Source: Asterionellopsis glacialis (taxonomy: Eukaryota; Bacillariophyta; Plagiogrammaphyceae; Rhaphoneidales; Asterionellopsidaceae). From it: 28,725 nt of DNA. Location: assembly GCA_014885115.2 (NCBI GenBank), contig WKLE02000130.1:1-28725 (forward strand). The letters run 5' to 3'. Every line of letters begins with the position of its first letter. Position 1 is the stretch's first letter. Shown in pieces: positions 27,848 through 28,725 of this stretch. The notes below the pieces were generated by a model. It saw only the letters and a program-made list of their open reading frames with translations. It ran no database searches and was not told the DNA's origin. A program made the translations under genes and the position numbers.

Positions 27848-28675
27848 TCAACATTCGTCTTGAGAGAAAACATTCCAAACGAAACCCATATCATCGAGTT
27901 GAGCCTTCTTATCAGCGGGCAAGCTGTCCTTTCGGTCACGCTGTTTACGGACCCATCTGCCAAGACGAGGGTTTTTTCTATAACGGAATGGAACGAGGCA
28001 GTTTCCTCTTTCAGCCTTGTAAGCCTTGAGGGTTGCAAACATGTCTTCCCAGCTCGGCCTATCGTTGGAATTGAGAAGCGACCAAGTGAAGCCAATATCG
28101 TCAAGACGCTGTTCACGATCGGGATGAAGTCGGCCAGTTTTTTTCAAATTACGTTGGTGCATTACCCATTTTCCTAGCTTGGGTTCTTCCTTATAACGCT
28201 GGGGCACGATACAGTCCCCGTGGGCCATCTTGTACTGCACCAGACGCTGGAAAAGAGCATCCCAGTTTTCCTTCACTCTCTTTTTCTTCATGGGTGGGAC
28301 TTCTTCGTTAATGCCGTCAACGCGGTTGTCAGCAGTTGCCACACCCATACCTGGTTTGGGACTTGCGACAAGTGAGCTCTGACCCAGATGAGCCATCCTT
28401 TGGTCGACTGCGTGCATCGGCTGCTGCCAGGATGGACTGGCACGTGCAGCTTGCAACATTGCCATGCTATAATTTGGATGCCAGCTCATGCTAGGCATGC
28501 CTGCAGTCACTTGAGGATTTATGGCAGAATAAGGATACGAAACAGCGTTGGCATAACGTCTGGCCAAGAGAAATTCGAGTTGCTCTTCAATGGATTGTTC
28601 TGCAGAAATGTTGGACGGGTAAGTAGGTCCAGGCATACCCGGAAAATGGTGTCTTTGGGCGCACATTTTCATCAT
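27848..28675 (-). CDS. Helicase-associated (HA) repeat protein
   Basis: It encodes 275 residues starting at an ATG at 28675, the first of three closely spaced in-frame ATGs. Residues 1-130 are Met/Pro/Gln/Ser-rich and probably disordered. Two HA domains (PF03457 type) follow. The first, about 137-197, has WDALFQRLVQYKMAHGDC, LGKWVMHQR and LDDIGFTW. The second, about 208-270, has WEDMFATLKAYKAERGNC, LGRWVRKQR and LDDMGFVW. The conserved W...L..Y...G.C.VP...LG.WV..QR pattern is complete in both. HA domains were named from bacterial helicases but occur alone in many diatom and brown-alga proteins, where a DNA-binding or light/transcription-linked role is suspected. No helicase motif is present here. 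The true start could lie in an exon beyond the window's right end. Confidence 0.87.
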   Translation of the reverse strand: MMKMCAQRHHFPGMPGPTYPSNISAEQSIEEQLEFLLARRYANAVSYPYSAINPQVTAGMPSMSWHPNYSMAMLQAARASPSWQQPMHAVDQRMAHLGQSSLVASPKPGMGVATADNRVDGINEEVPPMKKKRVKENWDALFQRLVQYKMAHGDCIVPQRYKEEPKLGKWVMHQRNLKKTGRLHPDREQRLDDIGFTWSLLNSNDRPSWEDMFATLKAYKAERGNCLVPFRYRKNPRLGRWVRKQRDRKDSLPADKKAQLDDMGFVWNVFSQDEC

Positions 28676-28725
28676 TGTCTTCGTGCACAGTGGCTAGACT
28701 TGGGTGAAATTCGGAGTTTGTCTCG

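Noticed and set aside
1..28725. tRNA, rRNA, snRNA or CRISPR arrays
   Set aside because: I looked for T-loop (GGTTCGAATCC-like), spliceosomal RNA cores and regularly spaced repeats; isolated partial matches such as the one near 7534 have no supporting cloverleaf.

Overview
This is a nuclear eukaryotic fragment, most likely from a diatom or related stramenopile. The basis is the combination of very short GT-AG introns (87, 110, 110 and 93 nt), compact genes on both strands, a GABA-B-like class C receptor outside animals, and a protein made only of 'helicase-associated' (HA) repeats. The taxonomic call is inference; no marker gene is present.

Layout: 1-1357 is non-coding upstream DNA. 1358-4219 (+) is a class C GPCR with a Venus-flytrap ectodomain. 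4465-7142 (-) is an ABC-F ATPase of the ABCF3/GCN20 type, convergent with the receptor. 7143-8257 is a divergent promoter region. 8258-11908 (+) is a large PX-domain, sorting-nexin-like protein. 12118-15001 holds two decayed mobile-element-like ORFs on the minus strand, with a 150-N assembly gap. 15158-15973 (-) is an unrecognised basic protein. 17002-22706 (+) is a three-exon DEAH/RHA helicase of the DHX57/DHX29 type with RGG tails at both ends. 22815-23273 (-) is a small single-pass membrane protein. 23274-24170 is a palindrome-rich divergent promoter. 24171-25301 (+) is a membrane-anchored aldo-keto-reductase-like protein that lacks two of the four catalytic residues. 26395-27531 (+) is a membrane-anchored FkbM-type methyltransferase. 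27848-28675 (-) is the HA-repeat protein.

The genes do not form one pathway. Two concern translation and RNA (the GCN20-like ABC-F and the DHX57/29-like helicase). One concerns signalling (the GPCR), one probably endosomal membranes (the PX protein), and two are type II membrane-anchored enzyme-like proteins. The most notable signals are the AKR pseudoenzyme, a recurrent TACCAGGTA/GGTACC palindrome confined (outside genes) to 5' intergenic DNA, three perfect 16-bp palindromes in promoters, and the decayed element cluster, which open-reading-frame listing alone would miss.
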